NCBI GenBank assembly: GCA_031771865.1
Contig: JASISA010000009.1
Location: forward strand, 310,001 to 374,000
DNA from: Nothophaeocryptopus gaeumannii
Taxonomy: Eukaryota; Ascomycota; Dothideomycetes; Mycosphaerellales; Mycosphaerellaceae
Reading direction: 5' to 3'
DNA length: 64,000 bases
Both the position numbers and the translations under genes were made by a program. The notes under the pieces were generated by a model, which was given only the letters and a program-made list of their open reading frames with translations, was not told the DNA's origin and searched no databases. The stretch's first letter is position 1, and every line of letters begins with the position of its first letter. Shown here piece by piece: positions 31,723-42,722 of this stretch.

Positions 31723-33600
31723 CTACAACGAACGAGTTCTCAATCTGCCGCTATGAACCGTATCCGGTATGCTGATGCCCGAATCCTTCCTCAGCGTGTC
31801 TGTGGAAGACCACACCAACGAGGCGGACTGGCTTAATTGATAAGCCGCGATCTTACAGACATTCGGGAACTCCTCAGACGTCCAACACGATCCGCCGCAC
31901 CACCCGCACCAATGCTTCCTCTGTACTGTTGGCTGAGGGCTCGATGTTCTGTCTAAGTCCGTCCTCCAGCGTGGGGCGGACCTCTTCAGCGCGAAGATCG
32001 CCAAATTTCCAGTCGCGAGAATGAAAAGGCCGACTAGCGTACACATCCATCTAGTGCCTATAGCATCGATAAGAGGCTGCACGGAGACAGTAGCAACGCA
32101 AGCAAGAGTTTGCCGGATAAAGTTATTGAGGGCGACACCAGTTGAGCTTCGCCTCGGCGTAAATTCTGTCAGCATGGTGGCAACAGCGCCGAAGATGAGC
32201 ATGTTGCCAATGCCAAAGAAGAAATTGGCAATACTCGGAACAATCCAGTGGACACCATGCTGGACGGTCCAGCCGTACCAGATAAGACAGAGCGGATAGA
32301 GCGATGCAGCCAGCCATATGTTCTCCTGCATGCGATCTTCTGGTAGATATATGAGGTTGCCCTGAGCGTCGTAGCGTCCAGCTTTCAGAGCCGAGCGTCT
32401 GATGAGGTAGTCGGCCCAGCGACCGCCGGTCTGAGACGCGAGCAGGAAGCCGAGTGTCGGTGGAAGGTACAGCAGACCAACGATAATGGTGTTGAAGTCG
32501 TACGGTGAGCTTCCGAAATTCGCCTGAATCGAGATGTTGATGACGAAGAGCGCCGCCGAGGCTAAGCCTCCCGAATATACCGTGATTAGAATCGGTGGGT
32601 GGCGAAGGTACTTCAGCGTCTTCAGCGGGTGTAAGAACTTCTTCGCCAGCTCCTCTTGGAAGCTGTCGCTCTTCTTATCTTCGTTTGCGCCTTGTCGAGT
32701 CTCAGGCAAGAACAATACCAGGAGCAGTAGTATTATTCCTCCAAAGATCGCCAAAGCCCAAAGCGTACTCCTCCCGCCAATGCATTGCGACAGAACTCCT
32801 CCGATTATTGGTGCGATTCCAGGACCGCAGACCGGACCAAGGTAGAAGACTCCCATTGCCATGCCTCTCTCCTCCGGCTTCCATAGATCAGCTACCGTCC
32901 CAGCTCCCACCGCCTGCACCGAGGCCGCTGCCCCACCGCTCAAGATCCGAAAGACAATGAGCATCTCCACATTCACGCTCAACGCACTGATGATCGAGAA
33001 GATGACGAAGAGACTGAACGAAACGATGTAAATCGTCCGTCGACCTAGCAGCTCAGACCATGCCGACCACCACATGGGCGTAAAAGCTATTGCAAACTGG
33101 TAGAATGCTGGAGAAAGGTTTACCACCTCTGCGCTGGCCTGCAGATCCTTGGCGACATTCATCAAGCCTGGATAGAAGATCGAGGAGCCAACTGAGGAGG
33201 TCGCTGCTGCGAATGTTACAATGATTGTCATTGCCCACTTGATCGTGCGACTATACTGGTACGGATCCGCAAGTTCTGGAATTGCAGCAAGCCGGCTCAG
33301 CAGGCCGCGCCGATGTGAGCGTGGGACCGCCTGTGGTACCTGAGGAGTTCGAAGTAGCTTGCAGCATGAGCAGTGAGTTCTGGCGCATTGCCTGGAGCGT
33401 CGCTCGAGTTGTTCATGCCCGGCCAAAGTGTCCGAGAAACCAGCATCAAAAAAAGACTTCTTGTCTTGCTCAGAGCTTGTTGTCGACTGCTCGCTAGATC
33501 GTCGCCGTACCTGGTGGTATCTCTCGAAGTCGAATATCGGGACAATCAGAACTTGCCCTGACGGACCGTTGTCGGCGCCGATTCTGTCTCTTTCAAACAT
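31723..33600 (-). CDS. MFS drug:H+ antiporter-like transporter (DHA1 family)
   Basis: Single frame of 625 residues from ATG 33600. About 12 membrane helices follow an N-terminal hydrophilic region of ~115 residues (first helix WAMTIIVTFAAATSSVGSSI). MFS/DHA1 signatures: WSELLGRRTIYIVSF (motif A), FRILSGGAAASVQAVGAGTV, VFYLGPVCGPGIAPIIGGVL (motif C of the 12-TM antiporters) and FTPRRSSTGVALNNFIRQTL. The family exports drugs, polyamines or organic acids; the substrate is unknown. The last ~85 residues are unusually Cys/Ser/Trp-rich and unlike other DHA1 tails, so a missed 3' intron or a shifted frame there is possible. The extreme N-terminus is also uncertain. Confidence 0.88.
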   Translation of the reverse strand: MFERDRIGADNGPSGQVLIVPIFDFERYHQVRRRSSEQSTTSSEQDKKSFFDAGFSDTLAGHEQLERRSRQCARTHCSCCKLLRTPQVPQAVPRSHRRGLLSRLAAIPELADPYQYSRTIKWAMTIIVTFAAATSSVGSSIFYPGLMNVAKDLQASAEVVNLSPAFYQFAIAFTPMWWSAWSELLGRRTIYIVSFSLFVIFSIISALSVNVEMLIVFRILSGGAAASVQAVGAGTVADLWKPEERGMAMGVFYLGPVCGPGIAPIIGGVLSQCIGGRSTLWALAIFGGIILLLLVLFLPETRQGANEDKKSDSFQEELAKKFLHPLKTLKYLRHPPILITVYSGGLASAALFVINISIQANFGSSPYDFNTIIVGLLYLPPTLGFLLASQTGGRWADYLIRRSALKAGRYDAQGNLIYLPEDRMQENIWLAASLYPLCLIWYGWTVQHGVHWIVPSIANFFFGIGNMLIFGAVATMLTEFTPRRSSTGVALNNFIRQTLACVATVSVQPLIDAIGTRWMCTLVGLFILATGNLAIFALKRSAPRWRTDLDRTSSPQPTVQRKHWCGWCGGSCWTSEEFPNVCKIAAYQLSQSASLVWSSTDTLRKDSGISIPDTVHSGRLRTRSL

Positions 33601-34824
33601 GCTGATTGCTGACGACAGAGGTGAAACAGTCGGTCATGGTATCGATCACCATTAATGCTAATGGTCTTGTTTTCGAGCATTACGAATCGGTCGCGTCTCC
33701 ACCTAAGATCGTAATAAAGTACATCTTCCCACGTCAGATCTGGCTCAATAAATGTGGCAACAGCACCACAAGGCTGTCCATCGCCCTATATCAGTGGACC
33801 TCATCAGCAAAAGGAAGACACCCACGCATTCGCATCCTGATCCGGTGGCTTTCATCTGCAGCGCACGACGTGAATAGATTTTGGCTTTGCGCATAACAAG
33901 AGATCGTCCACCAAGCCCCGAAGGTCATTGGCTCTGGTCCTGAGCTATGTGAGGCATCCAAGAAAAGTCACCGATCTGAAACCCGACGCTGGCTGTCGCA
34001 ACAGAGCATGTTTACCGTCACATTTTCAAAAACTGGAGGCCCACCGATTGGTGGAGCCCAAAACGCCTCGCCTCAGGCGATGAAAGGCGAAGTTATGCGT
34101 CCTCTTCATAACGAAGGCAGCCTTTCTCTTTCGGGCCCGGATATTACGAGTGATCCTGCCGAAAGGCTAGTGCTGTAAAAGATGCTACTACTAGGTGGTA
34201 GGCCTCTTCAAAACAAACGACGTTACGCTATTCTGTCAACTACTCGGAAAGTCTCCTTCTTTGCGCTTGGGCCTGAACGCGTTACACGTCAACGTGTCAA
34301 TCACCTGCATACCGGTCTTTGACGACGGCCTCTGAAATCAGACTTTGATCGACCGTTCTTGTCCGTATTCCCCGATGCGCTTGCCAGGGCCTTCTCAGTC
34401 TCTGAAAATCTGACGGTAAATATGCTCTAACAACGACCCGAGGCGAAGCTTGTCAAGCTTTGCCGTGATGCTTAAACCTTAGTTCTAGAGCAACGCCACG
34501 CTAACGGTGATTGGTCGCACGCAGCTTTCAGGTGCTGCGTACCTGATCGTCGCGGGTCCAAGCTTGCCGAGCTGGCTTCGGTTGCCGAATCCTTGCAGCC
34601 CACGCCCGGCACCACAGCGCAGCAGATGAATGAATATTTGCACATTGAATCGTGTTGAACAGCTATACATTGCACGTAGACGGGTAGGTTGAGCCTAATC
34701 GCTCAAGTGTTGCATTTAGAGCAAAACTTCGTGACCATGGTAGGTGATACTTCACGAACGACAGCTTCGGAGTTAGAACTAGCAAATCTCATGCCGTAGA
34801 CGCTAGTTCTACTCGACACACATG
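33601..34824. other. Intergenic region
   Basis: 1.2 kb; promoter of the transporter and 3' flank of the dehydrogenase. Some short inverted motifs (for example GCTTGTCAAGC near 34446) but no gene. Confidence 0.5.
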
Positions 34825-35935
34825 TTACAGCTTGACGACCACCTTCGTTGCGCTTACACCCTTTCTCACGATATCTATTCCGTGCTGAATGCGCCCCAGG
34901 CCTTCTCCAACGACCAGTGGATCTGGCTTCGGCTGGAGCGTGCCATCGGCCAAGGTCCTTGCCATCCACGAATGGACGACATCGTATGTCTTGCTTTGTC
35001 GCAACGCGGGAATGCTCACTGTGATGTAGATCAACTCAGCACCCTTGGAGCAAGTCATGTCGAGGGTAGTACTCACATCTCAGCGCCTGAACTCCACCCT
35101 CATACTCCGTCTCAGGCGGGCTCAACACCGCACTGATCTTCTTCACCTTCGCGTCTGCCTTCAACAATATCCTCGCCAGTGGCTCGACAGTTTTCTCCTC
35201 ATCCACAACACAATCGAACGCACCCACCACAGGCTTCCCTTTCAAAGCTTCCACAATATTCTCCTCCACCTTCGAATCTGAATGATCAAAGATCTCCGTC
35301 GCACCAATCTCCTTGCAAAGCTCATGGTTCCGTTTACTCGCAGTCGTCAACACTTCATACCCGGCTGCTTTGACCATCTGAATTGCGCAACAGCCTACAC
35401 TTGAGGAGCCTCCCCAGATCAGAACGATTGAACCGGGAGCTGGTGGTGAGGCGTTTGGGTCTGAGAGTTTTGCGGTTGAAAGACCCAACTGGCCCTCAAC
35501 AAATAATCCCGCCATCGCCGTATCGCACGCTAGCGGCAGAACAACGGCCTGCTCGAGGGATACATTCTCTGGTACGAGAGTCACATTCGACTCGTTCAGC
35601 TGTACGATTTCTTGAAAGGCAGAGCATTCTGGACGACCGATTGAGGTTCCGGGACAGTTTCCTGCTACTCTGTCGCCGATGCGGAAGGTGGTGACTTCGG
35701 GACCGGTTTGGAGGACGGTGCCTGAGAGGTCTGCGCCGAGGATTGTTGGGTAGGTGAGGGGCTTGCCACCGATGGGTGGGTTGGAGTCTTGGATCTTGTA
35801 TTCGAGGGGGTTGATGGCTACGTAGGCGGTCTTGATGATTACATCTTTGGGACCGGGGGTTGGGTAGGGTGCTGGGCGGACTTCGAGGGGTGTTGCTTTG
35901 GGTCCTGTTATCCAAGCTGCTCTGTTTGTGGACAT
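34825..35935 (-). CDS. Medium-chain dehydrogenase/reductase (trans-enoyl-reductase-like)
   Basis: Exons 35077-35935 and 34825-35018; 58 bp intron (GTGAGT...CACAG), which I chose because shorter acceptors either stop or break frame. The product is 350 residues. GroES-like N-terminus (PGPKDVIIKTAYVAINPLEY, GADLSGTV, GDRVAG), then the cofactor fold with WGGSSSVGCCAIQMVKAAGY (GxxSxG variant) and the C-terminal LVVGEGLGRIQHGIDIVRKG. Catalytic zinc ligands are absent, as in enoyl- and quinone-type reductases, some of which serve polyketide clusters; no cluster is seen here. The frame is open upstream to ATG 36064 and would add 43 basic residues resembling a mitochondrial presequence (CGLRCPIKISSVAQLHSAFS). 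Confidence 0.87.
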
Positions 35936-36413
35936 CTTTCGTGATGTGGCAGTCTTAGCCTGTCGTTGCGATACGGGTCTGATTTGCCAGGCTGTCGAAA
36001 AGGCCGAATGAAGCTGTGCGACGCTGGATATCTTGATTGGACAACGAAGACCACACAAGAGCATTCCAGCACGCCTATATGTCCCAGGCGAGTTGTCTAG
36101 CGGCTTTCTTTATATCCATTGAGGCTTCTTCAGCTGTGCCTCAGCTATCGGAGATAGCGGGCTATCTCCCATTGAACAGAGTTAAGGCGTTAAGGCCATG
36201 ATCCTCCGACTCACGGTCTGGTCCTTGTGAGGCTTCTCACTTTCGAGATGACCGAGAATCTGATCAGCGAGCGTGCCATTGTCTTCGTCCGCTTTTCGTC
36301 CTGGCTGTTGTCAAGGTGTTCATGGTTTCTGCCTGAGGTTGCGTTGTCGACGTCACCTCGCAGCTCCGTCTTCAAGCCACGTTATCTCCTTGTACTTCCT
36401 CCATCAACACCCA
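35936..36413. promoter_or_regulatory. Divergent promoter, dehydrogenase / F-box gene
   Basis: Includes the optional upstream start of the dehydrogenase (36064, -) and an in-frame upstream start of the F-box gene (36273, +). Confidence 0.5.
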
Positions 36414-37232
36414 ATGTCTATCCCAAGCGAGGCGGCCAGAAGCATCGGCAGTGTAGCGGAGGTAGTGGCCTTCATTGTTCGACATCTCGATGTTCAGGAC
36501 CTGGCCAGGGCTCATCGGGTATCGAGGACATGGAAGTACGAAATCGACAGGTCGCCTATCTGCCAGGAGACGCTGTTCAAAGTGGCTGTCCATACTAGAG
36601 AGGTTCTCGTCAACCAGATGGCCGAAGACGAGATTGAAGAAGAGATCTGGATTGGAAGATTTGACTCGAAGGACGATGTACCCTTCGAAAATCGACTGAG
36701 AGAAGTCAGAACCATCGCAGCTCTCCATCCGCTACTGAAGAGGGAGCCTGATGTTATCTCACAAACACAGGCATATGTTGACGTTGAGCTTCTGATGACC
36801 ATGCCTGATAACTGGCAGCGAATGTACTTGTTCCAGCCTCCAGCAACGGATTTATGGGTAATGCTGGACTACGTCTTCGACGATGGGCCCTTTAGAAACA
36901 CCGCTCCAAACTATGCATACTACACCGAAAGTATCCAGGACACCAGCGGCATTCGCTTAGAGAAACTGGTTCAAGTTGTGAGGAAAGGCTACGACGCAGG
37001 CACGTCTGACTTCTGGAGCTGGTTACCTGATGAGTATCGCTTCGATAATCGCATCGCGTTGGACGATTACCTTGTAGCCTATGGCTACCCGCGACTCAGC
37101 AGTGTGACTGTATACACTAGAGGTTTCATATCCGAGCAGCATCCAGACGTCGAGGCGGTTAGAAGCAGCCCCAACGGCAAGATCACTCGTCATCATCCTC
37201 GGAACCTGATTGCGGACACGACAGTCCAGTAG
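36414..37232 (+). CDS. F-box protein
   Basis: 272 residues from ATG 36414. The F-box is at residues ~10-45 (SVAEVVAFIVRHLDVQDLAR then AHRVSRTWKYEID), the degenerate style common in expanded Dothideomycete families. F-box proteins link substrates to SCF ubiquitin ligases through Skp1. The rest (QRMYLFQPPATDLWVMLDYV and SVTVYTRGFISEQHPDV) has the usual family pattern, an xxMYLxQPP segment about 100-150 residues after the box. There are no lesions, so it appears intact, unlike several relatives further along. An in-frame ATG at 36273 would add 47 residues without domain character. Confidence 0.8.
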   Translation: MSIPSEAARSIGSVAEVVAFIVRHLDVQDLARAHRVSRTWKYEIDRSPICQETLFKVAVHTREVLVNQMAEDEIEEEIWIGRFDSKDDVPFENRLREVRTIAALHPLLKREPDVISQTQAYVDVELLMTMPDNWQRMYLFQPPATDLWVMLDYVFDDGPFRNTAPNYAYYTESIQDTSGIRLEKLVQVVRKGYDAGTSDFWSWLPDEYRFDNRIALDDYLVAYGYPRLSSVTVYTRGFISEQHPDVEAVRSSPNGKITRHHPRNLIADTTVQ

Positions 37233-37419
37233 CGATCACGCCAATACTCTATTGCTGAAATACATTCATGAACGCCAAGATCTTCTGCATGTAGCTGTCT
37301 GACCTTATTCGCGACAGCTTGCCGGGGAGGATCAAATCTCGCCCACGAACGTTGGGGCTGCGCCCTCGGTGATCATTTCCAACCAGACGTGAGACTGTGG
37401 CCGCTTTGCTTCTTCCTCG

Positions 37420-38767
37420 TCAGTTCATTGGGCTTTCATAAAGCCGCTCGAGCTCCAGCCAAGCACCTTGCGATGTAGGGTTTACTAGGAGCCGCCGCAC
37501 CCGTACAATGGGATCTCTCACGCGTCCTTGGAAAGACTCGGAATGCTTCAAGGCCTGTCCCATATATACTGTTACATCTTCTGGAGGTAAAGACATCATA
37601 ATGTTCGTCTGAAAGTCAGCACATCGACACCTCTCTGATTGGAAATGTACTGCTTGCGAATTGGAAGAGTCATATTCTTCCCCAGGCCTGACTGTCGCAT
37701 GCGAGCCATACGGGTCTGCTTCGCTCGCTAGACACTGACCGAAAATGTGGAGACGACCATTCGAAGATTGCCCTTGACTGCGAATGACGATTCCATGATC
37801 TGCGACCATATCGGTCAGGACTTCTTGGAACGGGAGTAGAATATCTCCAGGTCGGGTCTTGCAAGAAACGATCGCATGCAATCCGTCTCCCACAGTGACG
37901 GCCTTGGGACGGCGAAGGTCGAACCCATTGCGCAGACCTTTTATTCGCTCGTATTCTCCCATCGGACTCTCATTGGGCTGCATGGCCGATGAGACGGCCT
38001 GCTGGGATATTCCGTGGCCCGGCGAGTCGATGGCGGCAATCGAGCTTTCGCTGACGAAGAAGTCATACGCGACAGAGTACATGCGAACATGGGCTGCGTC
38101 TGAGGGAAGTGTCTCATAATTCAACTCATTCCCGTCAAAGACCGAGCCTCGCTGGAAGACTTCTGCCTGCAGCTCAGATGTCCTGTGGTCGATGTAAGTC
38201 GTAACCGCACACCGTGTGAAGGATAGATACCGCGTGTGCAAAAGCGCAAGACCAACGGTTGTCACCAACATCCTCCCAACACTAGCGAGAACAAGGGCCA
38301 TCGACTTAAAGATCGTTCACATGAGTGCCACCTGGGCTTTTTTCTCCTCCAAATCAGCTTGGCAGATACAGATACTGTCGATCCAGACGTATACGCCAGA
38401 ATGCCGCAGTCGAGCTTGCCAGAGGGCATAGTATGCATTATTTCGGATGTGGAAAAGCTTGCTGTCAATCAACATGGCGCGTGTGTCAAGAGCACCCCAT
38501 GCATACGAAATCGCATTGTATCTCGGAGCTTCATTGAGGTACCAGACGCTGGAATTCCAGTCTCAAAACGTCCTGCGGTTTTCCAGGAATCAATCTGAGG
38601 AGGCGGATTTGCCGGCTTGGATCATTGAGAGGCTCTTGTGTCCAACAATATCTTGCACCTGATGCCTCAGTCATTGCATCATGCTCATGGCGTCTTTCAA
38701 ATGGAGTCAGATGACGGCTTTTGAAGATGTCAAGCCCAGCTAGCAAAGCGCAACTACTGCGACTCAT
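37420..38767 (-). pseudogene. Broken HET-domain (heterokaryon incompatibility) gene
   Basis: From ATG 38767 the frame reads a typical HET N-terminus (RYCWTQEPLNDPSRQIRLLR then LIPGKPQDVLRLEFQR) and stops. A second frame at once continues the HET domain (LNEAPRYNAISYAWGALDTR, YVWIDSICICQADLEEKKAQ), so a one-base break lies near 38530-38545. That frame meets TGA at 38317-38319, resumes (SMALVLASVG), and then homology appears to move to yet another frame (DNRWSCAFAHAVSILHTVCG). The C-terminal 293-codon frame (to 37420) is open, with segments such as TRPGDILLPFQEVLTDMV. HET proteins trigger cell death between incompatible fungal individuals; this copy should be non-functional, unless the breaks are sequence errors. 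Confidence 0.8.
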
Positions 38768-38896
38768 TCAGCTTTGTGTGACCACGCGCCACAAGACACT
38801 ACTGCAAGGATGAGGTTTAGCTGAGCTAGGGTATGCAATTGATCGACTTCTCATAGATTGTTGTCTACTCATCTACATGCCGTTGATTCAATCCAG

Positions 38897-40244
38897 CTAG
38901 TTCGTCAGCAAGTTACCTGGAGAAACAATCGTTTCCGCCAATTCGTAGATGACAACATGATCATCAACACCAATCACCAACTTGTTGCGAGCAAGCGCAA
39001 AGTTACCGATTCTCGGCTGATCGATCGGGTGCATTGGGATGTAATTGAACGATCCCATAGTCTTACCCTCAGCAGATCGGACGATGATACCGTCGTCTTC
39101 CGCAGTCCAGACACGACCGGCGTTGTCGATGTGCAAGCCTGTACATACGATTAGTAGAATTCAAAGAGAAGAGGTGTGGCCTGGGAGCTTACCATTCGCA
39201 ATCCCCGTCCTTACAAGCGCAAACAACCTCCCATTCACAGGCTTGCCCTGATCATTGAGATCATACTCATATATACTATTCGACCTTGTCGTGTTACTCG
39301 CCTGCTCCTCCAACATACTCTGGTCAGTAACCGCCGTATTCGTCATATATAACGTCCTTCCATCCGGACTGACTCTGATTCCATTCGGAGCCACAATTTC
39401 ATTTGCAGAGATTACGGGCAGCAGAACTTTGTCCAATAGGGAGAACAGCCAAACGGCTGTATCGAAACGTTGACGAGGGAATTTGGGTCCAAGGACGTCG
39501 CGGATAGAGAAAGTAGTGAGGAAAATGTAATCTTTATTGTTTACTCTTGTGACCACCACATCATCACAAGGAGCGAGGGGGGATGCCTTGGTAGCTGTTC
39601 AGGATATGTGTAACCTTGAGGGGTCTTTAAATCGACGGTGATGATCGTGGCAGGGTCGGTAGTGGCGTTGAATTCGGTTAGGTAGACGAGGCCGTCGTAG
39701 GAATAGTAGTACCCTCCCAAAGGATATCGGATTGGTGGGTTTGTGATGACTAGGTTGGCAGAGGAGTTCGTCAGTGAGAAGGAGGTTATGGATTGGTTGT
39801 AGGGGTAGTCGAAGCCGAGGTAGTTGAACTGCGGAAGAGAAGGAATCAGTGCCAGCTTCGAGGGGTATGCGAGGTATGTGTTTGTCATACCCAAACTTCG
39901 TCGATATCTGGAATCCATACGCCTGCTTCGAAAGCACATTCTGGAGCTCCTGGAGGACAGCTGATGTTGCTGACTTTGGGATTTGCCCCGACCATGGCCG
40001 AAAACTCATCGGAGTATGAGACGAAGCGTGCCTGGTTGGCTCGTGAAATTGCTTGGTTGACATTTTGGTCTCCGGTAGTCGTGCTGTTCAGCCTTCCATA
40101 TCTGATACTACTGTTGAAAAGCTGCGGCAGCAAGTATAGCCATTCTTCGGGAATTCTGGCTACAGAAGAGTTGAAAACTGTAGAAAGGGAGTTTTGAGCC
40201 TGTGCGAGGCCAGCAAGGCCGGCAAACAAGTAGGTTTACTTCAT
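38897..40244 (-). pseudogene. SMP-30/lactonohydrolase-like secreted protein, disrupted
   Basis: Exons 39891-40244, roughly 39193-39828 and 38897-39138, with good introns (39829-39890 GTATGA...GCAG; 39139-39192 GTAAGC...ACAG). The fold is a beta-propeller: EIVAPNGIRVSPDGRTLYMT, GLHIDNAGRVWTAEDDGIIV and ARNKLVIGVDD. Lesions: ATG 40244 is followed by AAG then TAA (40236-40238), with a clear signal-peptide-like stretch after it (TYLFAGLAGLAQAQ). The middle exon needs two one-base corrections, near 39602 and in the G6 run at 39577-39582, to join GYTY-LNSYQGIP-LAPCDDVVVTRV. The protein would otherwise be a secreted ~400-residue hydrolase. It is either a recent pseudogene or a stretch with sequencing errors. 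Confidence 0.75.
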
Positions 40245-40886
40245 GTTGGTAGATCAAGCAGCGGCTTGAGGTGACAGACGCAAGACGTCGTCAAGAAGGC
40301 CCTCATATTTGTACTTACTGCGGTGAGGTATTGGGAAATGACGTTTCTCGTACTGATGATGATCTCCGTGCAGTTCATGGAAAGTTTCGAAGGGTTGAAG
40401 CTCTTGCCAATGCGGCTCTTGAAGGCTCGACGATCCTTTACTTTGTTGGCGAATGCACTGCAGTTGTCGCATGATGGATGTATGGCGGCGCGTGCCGGTG
40501 TTTGTCAGATCGAACTGAACCTGAACCTGTGCAGCTCAAGTTGTTCTCCGTCGGCTACGCGGGATGTAGTGGTGAGCACCGAAGAGGCCATGACCATGAC
40601 TTAGTCAGCGTTAGAGGTGCAGTACATACACATGCATCACTTTTCTGCTTGATCTTGCATCGTCACATCCTTTTGCTATCATTCCCTCACTGAGACACCT
40701 TACATCTCCGCTCGACAGCCTGGGTGGAGTATCTGATCCCTCTTCATGCATGCCCTGGTCCAGCAACACAGAAATTCCGGTCGGTCCACGTTGACAGTCG
40801 TATTGCATTCCGGTCCGCTCGATCCGAGTTGAACAGCGTCGTTAAGAGTGAATGCGAAGGAAGATTGAAGAGGAACATCATTCATT
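40245..40886. other. Intergenic region
   Basis: 642 bp, upstream of the broken lactonohydrolase-like gene and downstream of the F-box/LRR-type gene. No gene recognised. Confidence 0.5.
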
Positions 40887-42717
40887 TCATCCTCTCGAGG
40901 CCTGTCTGCGAAGAACGTAGAATGTCCGCACCACCCGCAATGCCTGCCGAACAATACTTGGTACCTCACTTGTAGCCTTGCAAGTAGAGAGCAAAGGTTG
41001 GCAGAATCGGACCTCATCAGGGAGATTTAGCATCTGAGTCCGTCGTGAATAGTCAACGACAGGAATACCTGGTGTTTCCCTTGATGAGTCTCCTGTTGCA
41101 GAAGAGCGCCTCGGAGAAGCAGGTTTTGCTCCGGTGTCGTTCTGCGCCATAGGAGCTTTTATCCTTTGCACCGAGTCTCTGGTGGAATCCATCAATGCTC
41201 TCCCGAAGTCACCAAGAGTTGTGGCTATGCCAGCCTCCATTGTTCGCATGAGGTCGTCAAAAGCGGCATCTCGCACGTGCGCAGGAGGATCCCAAAAGTC
41301 TTCGGCCCAATCTGCCAGGACACGGAGGATGACCCCGTTTCGCCAGTCTGCCAGACTGATATCCTGGTCAGGCAGCGCTGTCCGATGCACAATACGGCTA
41401 GCACGAGCGCGTATATCATCAAGCAGTCCTGTTCTTAGTGTCTGGGCGAGACGTGCTCGTCGAGAGAAGCTTTGCGCATCTCCGTCGCGAGAGGAGGTCC
41501 AGCGGTTCTTTCGCCAGTTGTACACGACCACGTTGTCCATGTGCGCCACCATTGGATCTTTCAAAACGTCCTCTTCCTCCTGGGAGAGAAGGATATCTTC
41601 GCAAATAACTAATGTGGTGTCAGTCGACTTGCAGGAGAACAGACGTAGGCTCGCACCTACTATGCAATTCTCTCAATGAGGGAGGCAGTATGGTATCCAG
41701 AGGCGGCTTGGAGTCAGACACCATATCGCTCTCGTCATCAAGGCCGAACAAAGCAGCGTTAGAGAGCGTGAGAGGTTTGAGCGATACCAGCTCGTTAAGG
41801 CGTGTGATTCGGGATGCGTTACGCCGACGACCCAACATCTCGCAGGGTGCTCTGTCTAGGAGGTCCTCATCTTCCGGATGATCCAGTCGCAGATGTTCCA
41901 AGCGAGTCAGATTGTTTGCCAAAGCCACGCCGAGCTCATTGAAGTCGAATCTTCGCAAGTTTTCATCCCAGGACAACCATTCGATGTCTAAGCTGTTCAA
42001 ATTTAACAAGCCGACAAATAAATATTCCAGGTCTTTAGCCTTTGCTTCACAGCGCTCTATCATCAGCCTCGTCAAGGCGCTATTATTCCTCCTTACTAAG
42101 TTGTCGGCCCCATAGGAAATCGAGGGACACAATGAATCGGTGGATAGTGTTCGCAAGAAGGGGAAGAGCGAGAGCATTTCCAGATCTTTCACAACTACTC
42201 CATCGCCACGTTGATGAGCGAGATAAGTCTCGCGGATTGAATATAGGCCACAACTTTGGACGTCCTGTGTGCCAACTGACCGGTCGTTCCAGATGAGAGA
42301 CAGGACTTACACCGGACTAATCTTGTACAAACGTCCAATGCTTCCCTCCAGATCTAGTATTTCAACTCGCCGGCATAGTATGACCAGTAGCGTCAGGAAG
42401 GTACCATCAGATATCGGGTAGGTCACGGTCTGGCCGAGTCCAAGTTGGTACATGCAAATCTGCTGTACGAGTTGGATTGGCACGTGCAGTATTACGTACA
42501 GATAGTACAAGCATGACTTGAGATCAAAAGGGACAAAAGTGGCTTCTTCATAAGGTCAGTCAACTTCTCTCAGGCGCGAGCTGTGCCGGACGAACCATTT
42601 TCATGTTCTTCAAAGTTGGCAAACATGGGGCCTTCGACTCGGTGTCTGATAGCCTTTGCTTTGTCGCCGAGGTGTGGGCACTCGATCAGTGTTCGACAGA
42701 ATAGTCTGAGCTTGCCA
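40887..42717 (-). CDS. F-box/LRR-type protein lacking its N-terminus
   Basis: Exons 42596-42717, 42313-42545, 41661-42264 and 40887-41608. Introns are 50 bp (GTTCGT...AAG), 48 bp (GTGTAA...CAG) and 52 bp (GTAGGT...TTAG); all phases agree. The first exon follows a TAG acceptor and opens inside the usual post-F-box segment (GKLRLFCRTLIECPHLGDKA). Leucine-rich stretches follow (LLVILCRRVEILDLEGSIGR; NSLDIEWLSWDENLRRFDF; LANNLTRLEHLRLDH), then a last exon with DILLSQEEEDVLKDPMVAHM. No F-box or start codon precedes the first exon; the adjacent sequence is the 3' end of a kinase-like gene. It is therefore 5'-truncated, or spliced from an exon I cannot identify. Confidence 0.6.
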
Positions 42718-42722
42718 CTACA

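Noticed and set aside
35019..35076. Shorter alternative acceptors (33 or 42 bp introns) in the reductase gene
   Set aside because: They produce an immediate stop or the wrong frame; the 58 bp intron keeps the conserved C-terminus.
31000..36064. Secondary-metabolite gene cluster around the enoyl-reductase-like gene and MFS transporter
   Set aside because: No polyketide synthase, NRPS, terpene synthase or cluster regulator is present in the window.
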